64,000 bases of DNA from CADEED01 sp964444835 (GCA_964444835.1 CAYUIT010000016.1:8174-72173); one strand, 5' to 3'. Positions 26,708 to 37,793 are shown, counted from the first letter of the stretch. Notes: a model not told the origin generated them from the letters alone. Made by a program: numbers and translations.

Positions 26708-29700
26708 TTAGAACTTCGCACCGAACGTCAACCGCATCTGGCGCGGTACGCCCGAGATGTTGCCCGTGGGGTTGTAGTCGCCACCGGTCACGATACCGTT
26801 GGCGCCAGCCACGTCGATGTAGTCAACCAAGTTCTTCGAGTTCGTGATGTTGAGCATGTCGAGACGCAAATAGGCCGTCGACAAATCACGAATCTGGAAG
26901 TTCTTCGTCAATTGCAGATCGAGGCTGCGGTAACCGTTACCCGACGCTTCGTACGACACCGCCGTGCACTGACCGCCGTTGGGGAACGAGGGGCCTGCAC
27001 TGTTAAAGCACGTGATCGTGTTTCGCGGCAACGGGCTGGCCAGCGTGAGCTTGGCGGCAGCCACGATGTCCCACGGCGCGCGATACGTGAACGTGCCTAC
27101 GAAGCGATGCTTCGCGGCCGCATTCGACGTGATGAACGGGTAGAGCGAGATGTTCGCTTCGTCAAACGAGTAATGCTCGTTGATGTCGCGGTTCTGCTTT
27201 GCCTTCGTGAACGTGTACGCGAGCGTGGTACCCCAACGCGAATCGCGCGTATACGGCTTGTCGGCGGACAGCAGGAATTGCGTGTTGCGAGTCTCGATAC
27301 CGTTGCGACCGATGATCAAGTTGCCAGCAAGTCCCGGCGGCGCAAACAACCACGGCTGCGCTGGCCCACCCCACGGCACAGGGCCCCAGAAAGAACCGTC
27401 CGGACGACGATTGCCGAGGTTGAACGCAAAGCCATCATGGCTCTCGATGCGCGAGATCGTCGCACTCGTATTCCAGTCGCCAATGCGATTGCGCATACCG
27501 AGGCTGAACTGGTCGGAGTACGGCATCTTCAGCCGATTGTTCATCATGTTCATTTCGCCGGCCGCCGCCCCGCCGAGCAGCGCTTGCAGATTCTGCACGC
27601 CATTCAGGAAGTTCGGATTCCACGCGAAGCATGACGTGTTGTTGACGGTGCACGGATGATCGGGCGTGTTGAAGCGCACTTCCGCCTGACCGAGCGCGAT
27701 CTTGGTCTGCTCGAGCTGCAAGAAGTCGTACAAGTTGCGATCGTAGCTGCGGCCTGCGCCGCCGAAGATCACATGCTCTTGATCGGCGCCAATGTCGTAC
27801 GAGAAGCCGAAGCGCGGCGCGAAGTTGCCCTTCTCGCTGCGGTTGTTACCCGTGCTGATGTAGTCGTTGATATTGATGGCTGTCGAACCATCGGAGCTCC
27901 GCCCGAGCGTCTGACCGTAGGTCAAGCCACCCGTGCCCGGCACGACGGTGTTCAGCGCGTTGATGACGACTTGCGGCGTCACGAAGTCGGAATACGACGG
28001 ATTCTTTTCGAGATCCCAACGTGCACCGATGTTCAACGTGAGGTGATCGTTCACCGCCCAGTCGTCTTGCAAGAAGATGCCCAGTTGCTTGGCGCTCGAT
28101 TCCACTTTCGGATCGAGCCCCGCGACCGGCAGCGCGAACACCGCCTTGTAAGGAATCGTCGCGGTCCCTGCGGCCGTGACGTCGTACGAGAACACCGGAT
28201 TGTTGATGATCGCGTCCTGCGCCACGAGATCGACGAGCTTGTACTTGATGCCCGCCTTGATCGTGTGATCGCCCTTCCATTCGAGATTTGAGAAGGTGAG
28301 CGTGTTGGCGATTGCCCAACCTTTCTGGCCCTTGTTCTGACCCGCACGCGGATCGACGCCATTCGTTGCAAGAATACGTCGATCGTTGCCCGAGTCGAGG
28401 AACGTGTAAATGGCGCCGTTCTCACCCGCGTTCTTGACCTGCGGGTTGAAGAACGCATCTTCCCACGTCAGCAACAATTCGTTGAACCAGCGATCGCCGC
28501 TGCGCTGCCAGCGCAAATCGGCGCGATGATCCCAATTCTCGGTGCGAATCGACGCCGATGGTGCGGTACCCACGCCAGCGCCATCGCCGACGCTCTCTTC
28601 ATCGCGAATCTTGAAGGAGAAAGCAATGTGATCGCGATCCGTCGGTGAGTAGTCGAGTTTGCCGAAGATCAAATCTTCGTCGAACGGCAGCGTGGACGGC
28701 CCAATCTCGGCGCGCGCACTGGCCGGCAGCGCGGCAATCAGCGCGGCCGACGCGCTGTTGTCTGCGGTCACCGTGACGGGCGTGACGTAGCGCTTCGCCT
28801 CGAACGTGACCAAGAAATGCAGCTTATCCTCGATGATCGGTCCGCCGAGCGCGAAGCCGTACTCTTTGGTCTCGGACTTCGTCTTGCGCCCCGAGGCTGT
28901 CTCGCCGGGCGTCTTTGCACGCCAGCCATCCTCGGTGTAAGTGAAAAACGCATCGCCCTCGAACTCGTTAGTGCCCGAGCGAGTCTCTGCCGTAATCGCG
29001 GCGCTCGCCACTTGGTCGTACTCAGCCTTGTAGTTAGACGTGATGACCTTGTACTCGCCGATTGCGAGCTGCGGGAACGGATTGCCTTGCGAGTTGTCCG
29101 TTTGGCCTGAGAGACCCGATCGCACGTAGCCTTTCTGGCCCACGCCGTCGATGTACACATTGACGGTCGCGTCCTTCTGCGCGCCGCCGCGAATGCTCGT
29201 GCGGCCTTTCGAGTCGACGTTGAAAACGACGCCCGGAACGACATCCGCAAACTCGAGGAAGTTGCGAGTCAATTGCGGCACGGATTCGATCTGTGCGAGT
29301 GAAACGACGCCACCGACTTCAGAGGTGCGAGTCTCTGCCAAGCGGCGCGCACTAACGACCACCTGCTCGAGCGAGGCATCGGCTGCAACCTCAGCCGAGA
29401 CGGGCGCAGCGGCCGTGAGATCCAGCGTACCGGTCGAGGCTACGGTCAATGTGACCGTCTGCTCGCCCGCGCCGTTGGCGCTTACTCGGTAAGTTCCAGG
29501 CGGCAAGCCGATGAGCGTGTACGTGCCATCCGATCCTGCGATCGTGCGACGCGCGACACCGGTCGAAACATTGCGCGCGGTGATCTCGGCATTCGGCGGC
29601 GCTACACCGCGAAGCGTGGCATCGGCGGTTTGCGCCCAGCCGGCCGTCGGCGCAGCGAGCGCCAGCGCGACAGCAGCGGCTACCATTGATTGCGGGCGTC

Positions 29701-29734
29701 GCTTCGCGAAGCCTCTCGGCAGATTTATTTTCAT
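26708..29734 (-). CDS. TonB-dependent receptor with carboxypeptidase-regulatory-like N-domain
   Basis: A 1008-aa receptor. The start MKINLPRGF is preceded by GGAGGG. The signal peptide ends at GWAQ near residue 36. A small beta-sandwich CarboxypepD_reg-like domain lies at about 38-110 (DGTYTLIGLPPGTYRVSANG). A TonB-box-like LEQVVVSARR is near 120, then the plug (FNVDSKGRTSIRGG, VNVYIDGVGQKG) and a large barrel ending with Phe (MRLTFGAKF). This Oar/SusC-like architecture is common for polysaccharide fragments. Encoded 65 bp downstream of a LacI repressor and upstream of halogenase and GH94, it is the likely outer-membrane entry for the glucan. Confidence 0.88.
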   Translation of the reverse strand: MKINLPRGFAKRRPQSMVAAAVALALAAPTAGWAQTADATLRGVAPPNAEITARNVSTGVARRTIAGSDGTYTLIGLPPGTYRVSANGAGEQTVTLTVASTGTLDLTAAAPVSAEVAADASLEQVVVSARRLAETRTSEVGGVVSLAQIESVPQLTRNFLEFADVVPGVVFNVDSKGRTSIRGGAQKDATVNVYIDGVGQKGYVRSGLSGQTDNSQGNPFPQLAIGEYKVITSNYKAEYDQVASAAITAETRSGTNEFEGDAFFTYTEDGWRAKTPGETASGRKTKSETKEYGFALGGPIIEDKLHFLVTFEAKRYVTPVTVTADNSASAALIAALPASARAEIGPSTLPFDEDLIFGKLDYSPTDRDHIAFSFKIRDEESVGDGAGVGTAPSASIRTENWDHRADLRWQRSGDRWFNELLLTWEDAFFNPQVKNAGENGAIYTFLDSGNDRRILATNGVDPRAGQNKGQKGWAIANTLTFSNLEWKGDHTIKAGIKYKLVDLVAQDAIINNPVFSYDVTAAGTATIPYKAVFALPVAGLDPKVESSAKQLGIFLQDDWAVNDHLTLNIGARWDLEKNPSYSDFVTPQVVINALNTVVPGTGGLTYGQTLGRSSDGSTAININDYISTGNNRSEKGNFAPRFGFSYDIGADQEHVIFGGAGRSYDRNLYDFLQLEQTKIALGQAEVRFNTPDHPCTVNNTSCFAWNPNFLNGVQNLQALLGGAAAGEMNMMNNRLKMPYSDQFSLGMRNRIGDWNTSATISRIESHDGFAFNLGNRRPDGSFWGPVPWGGPAQPWLFAPPGLAGNLIIGRNGIETRNTQFLLSADKPYTRDSRWGTTLAYTFTKAKQNRDINEHYSFDEANISLYPFITSNAAAKHRFVGTFTYRAPWDIVAAAKLTLASPLPRNTITCFNSAGPSFPNGGQCTAVSYEASGNGYRSLDLQLTKNFQIRDLSTAYLRLDMLNITNSKNLVDYIDVAGANGIVTGGDYNPTGNISGVPRQMRLTFGAKF

Positions 29735-29799
29735 CGTTGTTACCCTCCTCGATTTTCTGAACTTCCGTGCCAACGCTGCGGCATAACTGCCGCGCCGGC

Positions 29800-30849
29800 C
29801 TACCAACCCTTCTTCGGTGAATTCGCTCCGATTGCCGTGAGCGTGGCCGCTTGGCGCCCGCACGACGCACGGACCACCAGTTCGGTTCGCAACACTTGAT
29901 TGCCGGCAACGACGTGATCGGGCTCTACGATCGATGCGGCCAGCCGCTCAACCGCCAGCTCGCCCAGTTCCTCGATGAGCACTTTGACGCTTGTTAGCGC
30001 CGGGGCGACGTAGCGCGCGATCGGAATGTCGTCGTAGCCCGTGACCGCGATATCACGCGGCACAGCAATGCCCGCTTCAGCCAACGCAAACATGCAGCCG
30101 ATAGCCATCATGTCGTTGGAGGCAAACACCGCTTGCGGTCGATCGGCCAATGCCGCCAGCTTTTTTCCCACGCGCCATCCGGACTCTTCCGTGAAATCGC
30201 CGTGCAAAATCTCGGGATGGGCGTCCGGCAGCAGTTGGCGGAGCGCGTCGCGATAGCCACGCAAGCGCTCTTGCGCTTCGAAGTTCGCATCGGGACCTGC
30301 GATCACAGCGATCCGTCGATGGCCGCGCGAAACTAAGTGCTTCACCATCGCGAACGCACCGCCGTAGTTGTCGACGGTGAACGACGGCACCTTCGCACCG
30401 GCCGCAACAGGTGTGTTCATCAAGACCAGGCGCGAATCACTGGGGATATTCGTTTGCAGAAATGCCGCATCCGCATGGGGCGACATCACCAGCAGCCCGT
30501 CGACGCGCCCATGCATTGCCCGCAATGCACTCGCCGCCTCTTGCGCATTTCCATGCGAGCTCGACACGAGCACGTTCAAGCCGCGCGCGCGCGCGGCGCG
30601 ATCGATACCGCGGATGAGCTCCGAGAAGAACTCGCCGTGCATGTCTGGCAACAGAACGCCAATCGTATGAGTGCGCTTTGTGATGAGACTGCGAGCGGCA
30701 CCGTGCGGCGTGTAATTGAGTTCGGCGGCAATTCGCAGAATCCGCTCGCGTGTATCGGCCGATAATCCGGGTGAGCCATTGACGGCACGCGATACCGATG
30801 CGACCGATACGCAAGCCCGCTCCGCCACGTCTTTGATGCTCGTCGGCAA
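29800..30849 (-). CDS. LacI-family repressor of the TonB/GH94 operon
   Basis: A 349-aa LacI/GalR protein. The start taken is a TTG (LPTSIKDVAERA) because GGGGGGAG precedes it at good spacing and it places the helix-turn-helix at the N-terminus; no ATG exists there. The recognition helix VSVASVSRAVNGS is practically identical to that of the repressor at 17920-18933. The two share long stretches of the effector domain (GEFFSELIRGIDRAARA, VDGLLVMSPH). Tandem AAACGTTT operators lie just upstream. It is first in the operon with the TonB receptor, halogenase and GH94. I infer that the duplicates divide or share control of one glucan regulon. Confidence 0.88.
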   Translation of the reverse strand: MPTSIKDVAERACVSVASVSRAVNGSPGLSADTRERILRIAAELNYTPHGAARSLITKRTHTIGVLLPDMHGEFFSELIRGIDRAARARGLNVLVSSSHGNAQEAASALRAMHGRVDGLLVMSPHADAAFLQTNIPSDSRLVLMNTPVAAGAKVPSFTVDNYGGAFAMVKHLVSRGHRRIAVIAGPDANFEAQERLRGYRDALRQLLPDAHPEILHGDFTEESGWRVGKKLAALADRPQAVFASNDMMAIGCMFALAEAGIAVPRDIAVTGYDDIPIARYVAPALTSVKVLIEELGELAVERLAASIVEPDHVVAGNQVLRTELVVRASCGRQAATLTAIGANSPKKGW

Positions 30850-30888
30850 GACTCCCCCCCGTGTGAGCGGCACCAACTCATGCCACCC

Positions 30889-30900
30889 GGAAACGTTTTC
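30889..30900. promoter_or_regulatory. LacI-type operator GGAAACGTTTTC
   Basis: Lies 40 bp upstream of the LacI TTG start. Its centre is 21 bp (two helical turns) from the second site at 30909, which favours cooperative binding on one DNA face. Confidence 0.75.
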
Positions 30901-30908
30901 GCACTGAA

Positions 30909-30922
30909 CGTAAACGTTTACG
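30909..30922. promoter_or_regulatory. LacI-type operator CGTAAACGTTTACG (perfect palindrome)
   Basis: The best copy of the AAACGTTT class in the window. It is paired in tandem with the site at 30889, upstream of the repressor/TonB/halogenase/GH94 operon. Confidence 0.85.
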
Positions 30923-30957
30923 CTGGCGAGGATACAAAGACGGGCCGAACGTGTCAA

Positions 30958-31584
30958 TCAGCGCTGACAGGGCGCGCTCAGACTCGAAGGCACGAGGGCT
31001 TGAGCCGTGGCTGCTTCAATGAGGGGCCGCATCGCACGGTACCCAGCCGTATTGGGGTGCAGGCCATGACCGGCCCACTCGCGACGCAAGAACCCGCGCT
31101 CATCGACCGTCGCGGTGAAATGGTCGCGGTAGACACACCCTGCCCGCGCAGTACGCGCGCATGCGGCGGTTGAGCGCCAAAATCTTCTCGGGCAAGCGCT
31201 GCAGAACACACTTGTGCGCCGCAGCCGTGTAGTCGTGCACAGGCAAAACCGACGCGAGGCCCGTGCGGATACCATTGGCGACCGCTAACTGCACCATCGA
31301 CTGGTAGTTAGCCTCAATGTCGTCCAGTGTCATCGGTCCGGTGTTGCCGACGATATCGTTCGTGCCGGCGAGCACCACCACGGCGGGGGGGTGCAACGCG
31401 AAAACATCTTGCCGAAATTGTTGCTGAACATGTCGGCGTGCGAGCGGCGCCACTGCTCGAAGCCGCTCAACTGATCTGCTGGCTCGGTCAGCGTCGTGAC
31501 ACATGCAGCAAGAATGACGCTGCTCGATAGGAGCAGGATAGAACCCCTGCCACGACTACACGCAACTTCATCTCGCGTCCTCAT
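30958..31584 (-). pseudogene. GDSL/SGNH esterase lipoprotein broken by two frameshifts
   Basis: Three overlapping frames join into one SGNH hydrolase. Frame one has a signal peptide and lipobox (VILAAC), then FEQWRRSHADMFSNNFGKM. Frame two carries HPPAVVVLAGTNDIVGNTG (block with Asn) and NYQSMVQLAVANGIRTGLASV. Frame three has the catalytic Asp/His block GHGLHPNTAGYRAM. The first shift lies at or near a seven-G run (31385-31391), the second near 31130-31145. Either the gene is decayed or the run was misread. If intact it would be an envelope esterase, plausibly removing acyl groups from glycans. It lies between the glucan LacI and zwf. Confidence 0.7.
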
Positions 31585-31671
31585 CGCCAAGTGGCACAAC
31601 CGCATTCGTATGCAAGCGCCGTCTGAAAAAGCCTTGTTACAGTACTAGGACGATGCGACAGTAGCATTGTA

Positions 31672-31687
31672 ATGCAATCGATTGCAT
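31672..31687. promoter_or_regulatory. LacI-type operator ATGCAATCGATTGCAT (perfect 16-bp palindrome)
   Basis: Located 34 bp upstream of the zwf ATG. The core is identical to the site upstream of the first TonB receptor, which ties the Entner-Doudoroff operon to the sucrose-type regulon. Confidence 0.85.
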
Positions 31688-31720
31688 GATTGGATTAAGC
31701 CCATATTCCGTCGGAGACTC

Positions 31721-33175
31721 ATGACAGACCCTAAACAGACATTCGTGCTCTTCGGTGCCACCGGCGATCTCGCCTCGCGCATGCTCCTGCCGTCGCTCTA
31801 TCACTTGCACCGCGACAACCTGCTGTGCGACTCGCTCCGTGTACTCGGTGTCTCACGCTCCGAGCTCTCGGCGGAAGCATTTTCCCAGCACGTTGAGCGC
31901 GTGGTGCGCGACTTCGTGCCGGGTTCGTTCGTCGAGACGGCGGTGCTCGATCGCTTCGTGCGCCGCTGCTCGTATCGCGCCATCGATGCGGAGCGCGCGG
32001 CCGGCTTTACGGAGGTTGGCGCTGCGCTCGGTGAGTCGCCGCAACGCTTGTACTACCTATCGACCGCGCCCGAACTCTACGGCCCTGTCTGCGCAGGCTT
32101 GGCAGATGCAGGTCTCGTCTCCGAGCGCTGCCACGTGGTCCTCGAGAAACCGATCGGCAAAGACCTGGCGTCTGCACACGCCGTCAACGCCGCCGTTCAG
32201 CGGCACTTCCATGAAGATCGCATCTTCCGGGTCGATCACTACCTCGGCAAAGAGCCGGTGCAGAATTTGCTCGCACTGCGATTTGGGAACGCGCTGTTCG
32301 AGCCGCTGTGGCGCAGCGATGCGATCGAACAAGTGCAAATCACCGTCGCCGAAACGGTCGGTGCTGAGGGCCGCTGGAGCTATTACGATCGCGCCGGCGC
32401 GCTACGCGATATGATCCAGAATCATTTGTTGCAGTTGTTAGCACTGGTCGCGATGGAGCCGCCGGTCAATTTCGAGCCGAATGAGGTACGCAACGAAAAG
32501 GTGAAAGTGTTGCGCTCGTTACGGCCTATCGATGTTACGGACATTCCGAGTAAGACTGTCTCGGGCCAATACGCGGCTGGCGTCGCAGGCACACAAGGTG
32601 TGCCCGGCTACCTCGATGAGGCAGGAGCGCGCCCCGGGAGCACGACGGAAACCTTCGTGGCATTGCGCGCCGAGGTCGACAACTGGCGCTGGAAGGGTGT
32701 GCCCTTCTATTTGCGCACGGGCAAGCGCATGGCCACGCGACGCACCGAAATCGTGATCCAGTTCCGCAGCGTGCCACACAACATTTTCGACTCGCACGGC
32801 ACACCATTGCAACCTAACAAGATGCTGATCCGCATGCAGCCCGAGGAAACGATCACGCTCGAGGTGATGGGCAAACAACCCGGTCTCAACGGCATGCGGC
32901 TCGCTCCGGTTGCACTCAATCTTTCGCTGACCGAAGCGTTCAAGGAGAGTCGTCGCCGACAGGCGCACGAGCGCTTGATCCTCGACGCGTTGGCTGGCAA
33001 TTCCACGTTGTTCGTACGGAGCGACGAAGTCGAAGCCGCGTGGCGCTGGGTCGACCACATTGCCGAGGGCTGGCGGCGTAGCAACGTCGTGCCGAAGAGT
33101 TACCCTGCGGGTACGTGGGGCCCGGCTGCAGCGATTGCGCTGCCCGAGCGTTTCGGACACTCCTGGTACGAATGA
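31721..33175 (+). CDS. zwf: Glucose-6-phosphate 1-dehydrogenase
   Basis: A 484-aa enzyme. The start MTDPKQTFVLFGATGDLA has ribosome site CGGAG; upstream in-frame codons fall in the operator. The NADP-binding motif GATGDLASRM is at residues 10-19. The active-site block RVDHYLGKEPVQN is near residue 170 (catalytic His in DHY). The substrate loop EKPIGKD precedes it and YLRTGKRM follows near 337. It oxidises glucose-6-phosphate to 6-phosphogluconolactone, the first step of the Entner-Doudoroff and pentose phosphate routes. The stop is 1 bp before edd. No pgl (lactonase) gene follows, unlike many related operons. Confidence 0.97.
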   Translation: MTDPKQTFVLFGATGDLASRMLLPSLYHLHRDNLLCDSLRVLGVSRSELSAEAFSQHVERVVRDFVPGSFVETAVLDRFVRRCSYRAIDAERAAGFTEVGAALGESPQRLYYLSTAPELYGPVCAGLADAGLVSERCHVVLEKPIGKDLASAHAVNAAVQRHFHEDRIFRVDHYLGKEPVQNLLALRFGNALFEPLWRSDAIEQVQITVAETVGAEGRWSYYDRAGALRDMIQNHLLQLLALVAMEPPVNFEPNEVRNEKVKVLRSLRPIDVTDIPSKTVSGQYAAGVAGTQGVPGYLDEAGARPGSTTETFVALRAEVDNWRWKGVPFYLRTGKRMATRRTEIVIQFRSVPHNIFDSHGTPLQPNKMLIRMQPEETITLEVMGKQPGLNGMRLAPVALNLSLTEAFKESRRRQAHERLILDALAGNSTLFVRSDEVEAAWRWVDHIAEGWRRSNVVPKSYPAGTWGPAAAIALPERFGHSWYE

Positions 33176-33176
33176 C

Positions 33177-35003
<1,827 letters not shown>

Positions 35004-35018
35004 CGTCGCGAGGCTCGC

Positions 35019-35648
35019 GTGTCGGTATTCCAGGATTCGTTCCCCAACGCCGTGCTGCCGGTCGTGACGTTCGACTCGCTAGCGAGCGCGGTGCCCACCG
35101 CGCGCGCGCTTGTCGCAGGCGGCATACGCGCGATCGAAGTAACGCTGCGGACGCCGATTGCACTCGAAGCGATTCGAGCCATCGCGGCGGAAGTGCCGCA
35201 GATGTCGGTCGGCGCGGGGACGATCCTGCGCCCGGCCGATCTCACGGCAGCGCTCGCGTGCGGTGCACGTTTCGGACTCTCCCCGGGCGCCACGCCGGAA
35301 TTGTTAGCCGCAGCGCGCGAGTCTGCTCTACCCTTCATCCCGGGTATCGCAACGGCCTCCGAGCTGATGCGCGCATTGGACGAGGGCTTCACGACCGTGA
35401 AGTTCTTCCCGGCAGAAGCAGCGGGCGGCGTGGCCGCGCTGCAAGCCCTCAGCGCGCCGTTCCCGCAAGTCCGATTCTGCCCGACGGGCGGCATCACACT
35501 CGCGACGGCACCGAAGTACCTCGCGCTACGGAGCGTGCTCGGTCTTGGCGGCTCGTGGCTGACGGCGCGCGATGTTCTGGCGCGCGGTGATTACGCTACC
35601 ATCGAGGCAGCTGCTCGCGCCGCTGCGGCACTAACCACTCAAACGTGA
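35019..35648 (+). CDS. eda: KDPG aldolase (2-dehydro-3-deoxy-phosphogluconate aldolase)
   Basis: A 209-aa class I aldolase beginning at GTG (VSVFQDSFPNAVLPVVTF), 15 bp after edd. The catalytic Glu lies in AIEVTLRTP near residue 45, phosphate-binding and active-site segments are SVGAGTIL and FIPGIATASEL, and the Schiff-base Lys is in TTVKFFPAE near residue 131. It cleaves KDPG to pyruvate and glyceraldehyde-3-phosphate, closing the Entner-Doudoroff route. Its 3' end overlaps the convergent MFS gene by 10 bp, so no terminator separates the two. Confidence 0.95.
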   Translation: MSVFQDSFPNAVLPVVTFDSLASAVPTARALVAGGIRAIEVTLRTPIALEAIRAIAAEVPQMSVGAGTILRPADLTAALACGARFGLSPGATPELLAAARESALPFIPGIATASELMRALDEGFTTVKFFPAEAAGGVAALQALSAPFPQVRFCPTGGITLATAPKYLALRSVLGLGGSWLTARDVLARGDYATIEAAARAAAALTTQT

Positions 35649-36868
35649 GCTTGCTGTTGATCGAGCGCTTGCAAGCGCGCTGCCGCTGGATCGCGCCACC
35701 AGTTATAGAACAAGCCCAGCGCGAGTAATGCAGCGAACGCCGTGGCGAGGACGAAGCCGTAGCGAATATCGCCATATTGATCGCTGATGAAACCCATCGC
35801 GGGTGGGCTCGCCGCTGCCGCGGCTGCCGTGAAAAACAGAATCACGCCGGCCACTGCGCCATGCTCAGACTTCTCGAAGCAGCTGATGCCTTTCGAGTTG
35901 ATCGTCGGGTACATCACTGACATGAAGAGCCCGGACAGCGGCAAGAGCCACGCTGCCACGTCGCGACCGCCAATCAAGCTGCCTGCGAAGCACGCGAAGA
36001 TCGCGAATCCGAACCACATCAGCACCGTGCTCCAGCGGAAGTGGCTCAGCATCCAGACGCCGAGGAAACGGCCGGCCGCGCGCAGCACGAAGAATGTTGT
36101 CAGCGCGTACGCGACGATATGCGCGGCAGGCCCGGAGTAGTCCTTGAGTAGCGTCGGCATCCACACGTAGATCGCAACCTCCGTGGCGACATACAACATG
36201 ATCAGCAGCGAGAAGCCCAAGGCGTACGGGTTCTTCATCATGCGCAAGGTGCGTGCGAGGTTGATCGGCTCGTCCGTCGCAGCTTTCATCGTCGGGTAAC
36301 GCACGCCCAAGGCAATGATCATCAACACGGCACACATGATCGAGGCCGTGACGTACAGATACTTCCACGAGAGCCCGGCCGTCAGCAGTGCGGTGACGAT
36401 GGCCGGGCCGATCATCGCGCCCACGCCGAAGAAGCCCTCCGCGAGATTCATCGTTGCGGTGTGTTGTTTGGCGGAGGTGGAGATATCGCCGATCAACGCA
36501 ATCGCGCCAATCTTGAACACGGCGATACCAACCCCCGATATCGCAAGCAAAGCGACGAAGAAGCCGAAGGTATTACCGAACGCGAACAACAGCGAGCCGA
36601 TGCCGTACAGCAGTAGGCCCAAGAGAATCGTGATCTTGCGGCCAATGCGATCGGCCAAGAAGCCTAACAAGATGGCACCGAGCGCGATCGCGGCCATGGT
36701 GACCCAATGGAACGCGCTCGCCGCCGTCATGCTCAGGCGGTACTCCTCGATCACGCGCGGTATGACCGTACCGACGGCGTCGGTCGTCATCGCGAACATC
36801 AAGAACATCAAGCACGTGAGCCACTTGATGAGCTGCACGTTGCGCTCGGCCGGTGCGGTCGTGGTCAT
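35639..36868 (-). CDS. MFS sugar transporter
   Basis: A 409-aa inner-membrane carrier with 12 predicted helices. The start MTTTAPAERNVQLIKWL is preceded by GAGGGGGC; the extra upstream frame contains the operator. The MFS signature GFLADRIGRKITIL lies between helices 2 and 3 near residue 65, and a second-half loop reads MFMSVMYPTINSKGISCFEKSEHG, as in hexose:proton symporters of the FucP/GlcP branch. The operator TGCAATCGAATGCA lies 46 bp upstream, so it belongs to the same regulon as sucrose phosphorylase and zwf. Sucrose (SuxC analogy) or glucose is the inferred cargo. Confidence 0.82.
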   Translation of the reverse strand: MTTTAPAERNVQLIKWLTCLMFLMFAMTTDAVGTVIPRVIEEYRLSMTAASAFHWVTMAAIALGAILLGFLADRIGRKITILLGLLLYGIGSLLFAFGNTFGFFVALLAISGVGIAVFKIGAIALIGDISTSAKQHTATMNLAEGFFGVGAMIGPAIVTALLTAGLSWKYLYVTASIMCAVLMIIALGVRYPTMKAATDEPINLARTLRMMKNPYALGFSLLIMLYVATEVAIYVWMPTLLKDYSGPAAHIVAYALTTFFVLRAAGRFLGVWMLSHFRWSTVLMWFGFAIFACFAGSLIGGRDVAAWLLPLSGLFMSVMYPTINSKGISCFEKSEHGAVAGVILFFTAAAAAASPPAMGFISDQYGDIRYGFVLATAFAALLALGLFYNWWRDPAAARLQALDQQQAHV

Positions 36869-36913
36869 GGAAGCCCCCTCGTAGCGCTGACCGTAACAGG
36901 TCAGTTCTCGGCT

Positions 36914-36927
36914 TGCAATCGAATGCA
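36914..36927. promoter_or_regulatory. LacI-type operator TGCAATCGAATGCA
   Basis: One mismatch from the perfect palindrome. It lies 46 bp upstream of the MFS transporter start, in the 68-bp spacer after the fghA stop. Confidence 0.75.
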
Positions 36928-36936
36928 AAAGCGGCC

Positions 36937-37776
36937 TTAGGCGAGCGCGGTGGCGTGCAGAACGAGGTGCTCGGCGACGAAACTCTGGATGAAGTAATAG
37001 CCGTGGTCGTAACCGTCGTGGGCGCGGTAATCGACAGGTTGGCCGGCCGCGCGAGCGGCCGCCAGGAAGCGATCGGGATGGAGCTGGTCGGCGAGGAACT
37101 TATCGGCCAGCCCTTGATCGATGCGAATCGTGCCAGGAAAGCGTCGCGCTGCCACGAGTTCCGTTGCGTCGTGCTCACGCCACACGTCGCGGTCGTCCCC
37201 CAAATAGCCCGAGAACGCCTTGACGCCCCACGGGCATTGCATCGGTGCACAAATCGGCGCGAACGCGGAAACGAAGCGATAGCGCTCGGGATTGCGCAGC
37301 GCGATCGTGAGCGCGCCATGGCCACCCATTGAGTGGCCCATGATGCTTTGCCGACGCTCCGCCGCAGGGAAATGCGTGCCGATCAACGTGGGTAATTCGT
37401 CGACGATGTACGAGTACATTCGATAGTGCTGCGCCCAAGGCTCGCGCCGCGCATCCACATAGAACCCAGCCGCGAGACCGAAGTCCCAAGCCGCATCGTC
37501 GCCCGGCAGGCGCACGCGAGGGCTGGTATCGGGTGCCACGAGCATGAGTCCAAGCTCCGCTGCCACACGCTGCGCCCCGGCCTTGATCATGAAGGTCTCT
37601 TCCGTGCACGTGAGACCTGCGAGGTAGTACACGACGGGCACACGCCGCGTGGCCGACTGCGGTGGCTCGTAGACGGCGAATCGCATCGAGCAACGAGTTG
37701 TTAGTGAATCGTGCTCGTAAAAGCCCACCCTGCCGCCGAACGCAGCGTGACGGCTGAGAGTCTTCAATGCGCTCAT
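36937..37776 (-). CDS. fghA: S-formylglutathione hydrolase
   Basis: A 279-aa alpha/beta hydrolase of the esterase D family. The catalytic Ser is in GHSMGGHGAL near residue 146, Asp in DQGLADKFL near 222, and His in DGYDHGYYF near 256. The N-terminal family block is YYLAGLTCTEETFMIKAGAQR. It hydrolyses S-formylglutathione to formate and glutathione, the second step of glutathione-dependent formaldehyde detoxification. The start is 17 bp downstream of frmA, giving a two-gene operon. It is cytoplasmic and of normal length. Confidence 0.95.
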   Translation of the reverse strand: MSALKTLSRHAAFGGRVGFYEHDSLTTRCSMRFAVYEPPQSATRRVPVVYYLAGLTCTEETFMIKAGAQRVAAELGLMLVAPDTSPRVRLPGDDAAWDFGLAAGFYVDARREPWAQHYRMYSYIVDELPTLIGTHFPAAERRQSIMGHSMGGHGALTIALRNPERYRFVSAFAPICAPMQCPWGVKAFSGYLGDDRDVWREHDATELVAARRFPGTIRIDQGLADKFLADQLHPDRFLAAARAAGQPVDYRAHDGYDHGYYFIQSFVAEHLVLHATALA

Positions 37777-37793
37777 CGAACGGCGCGCAAACG

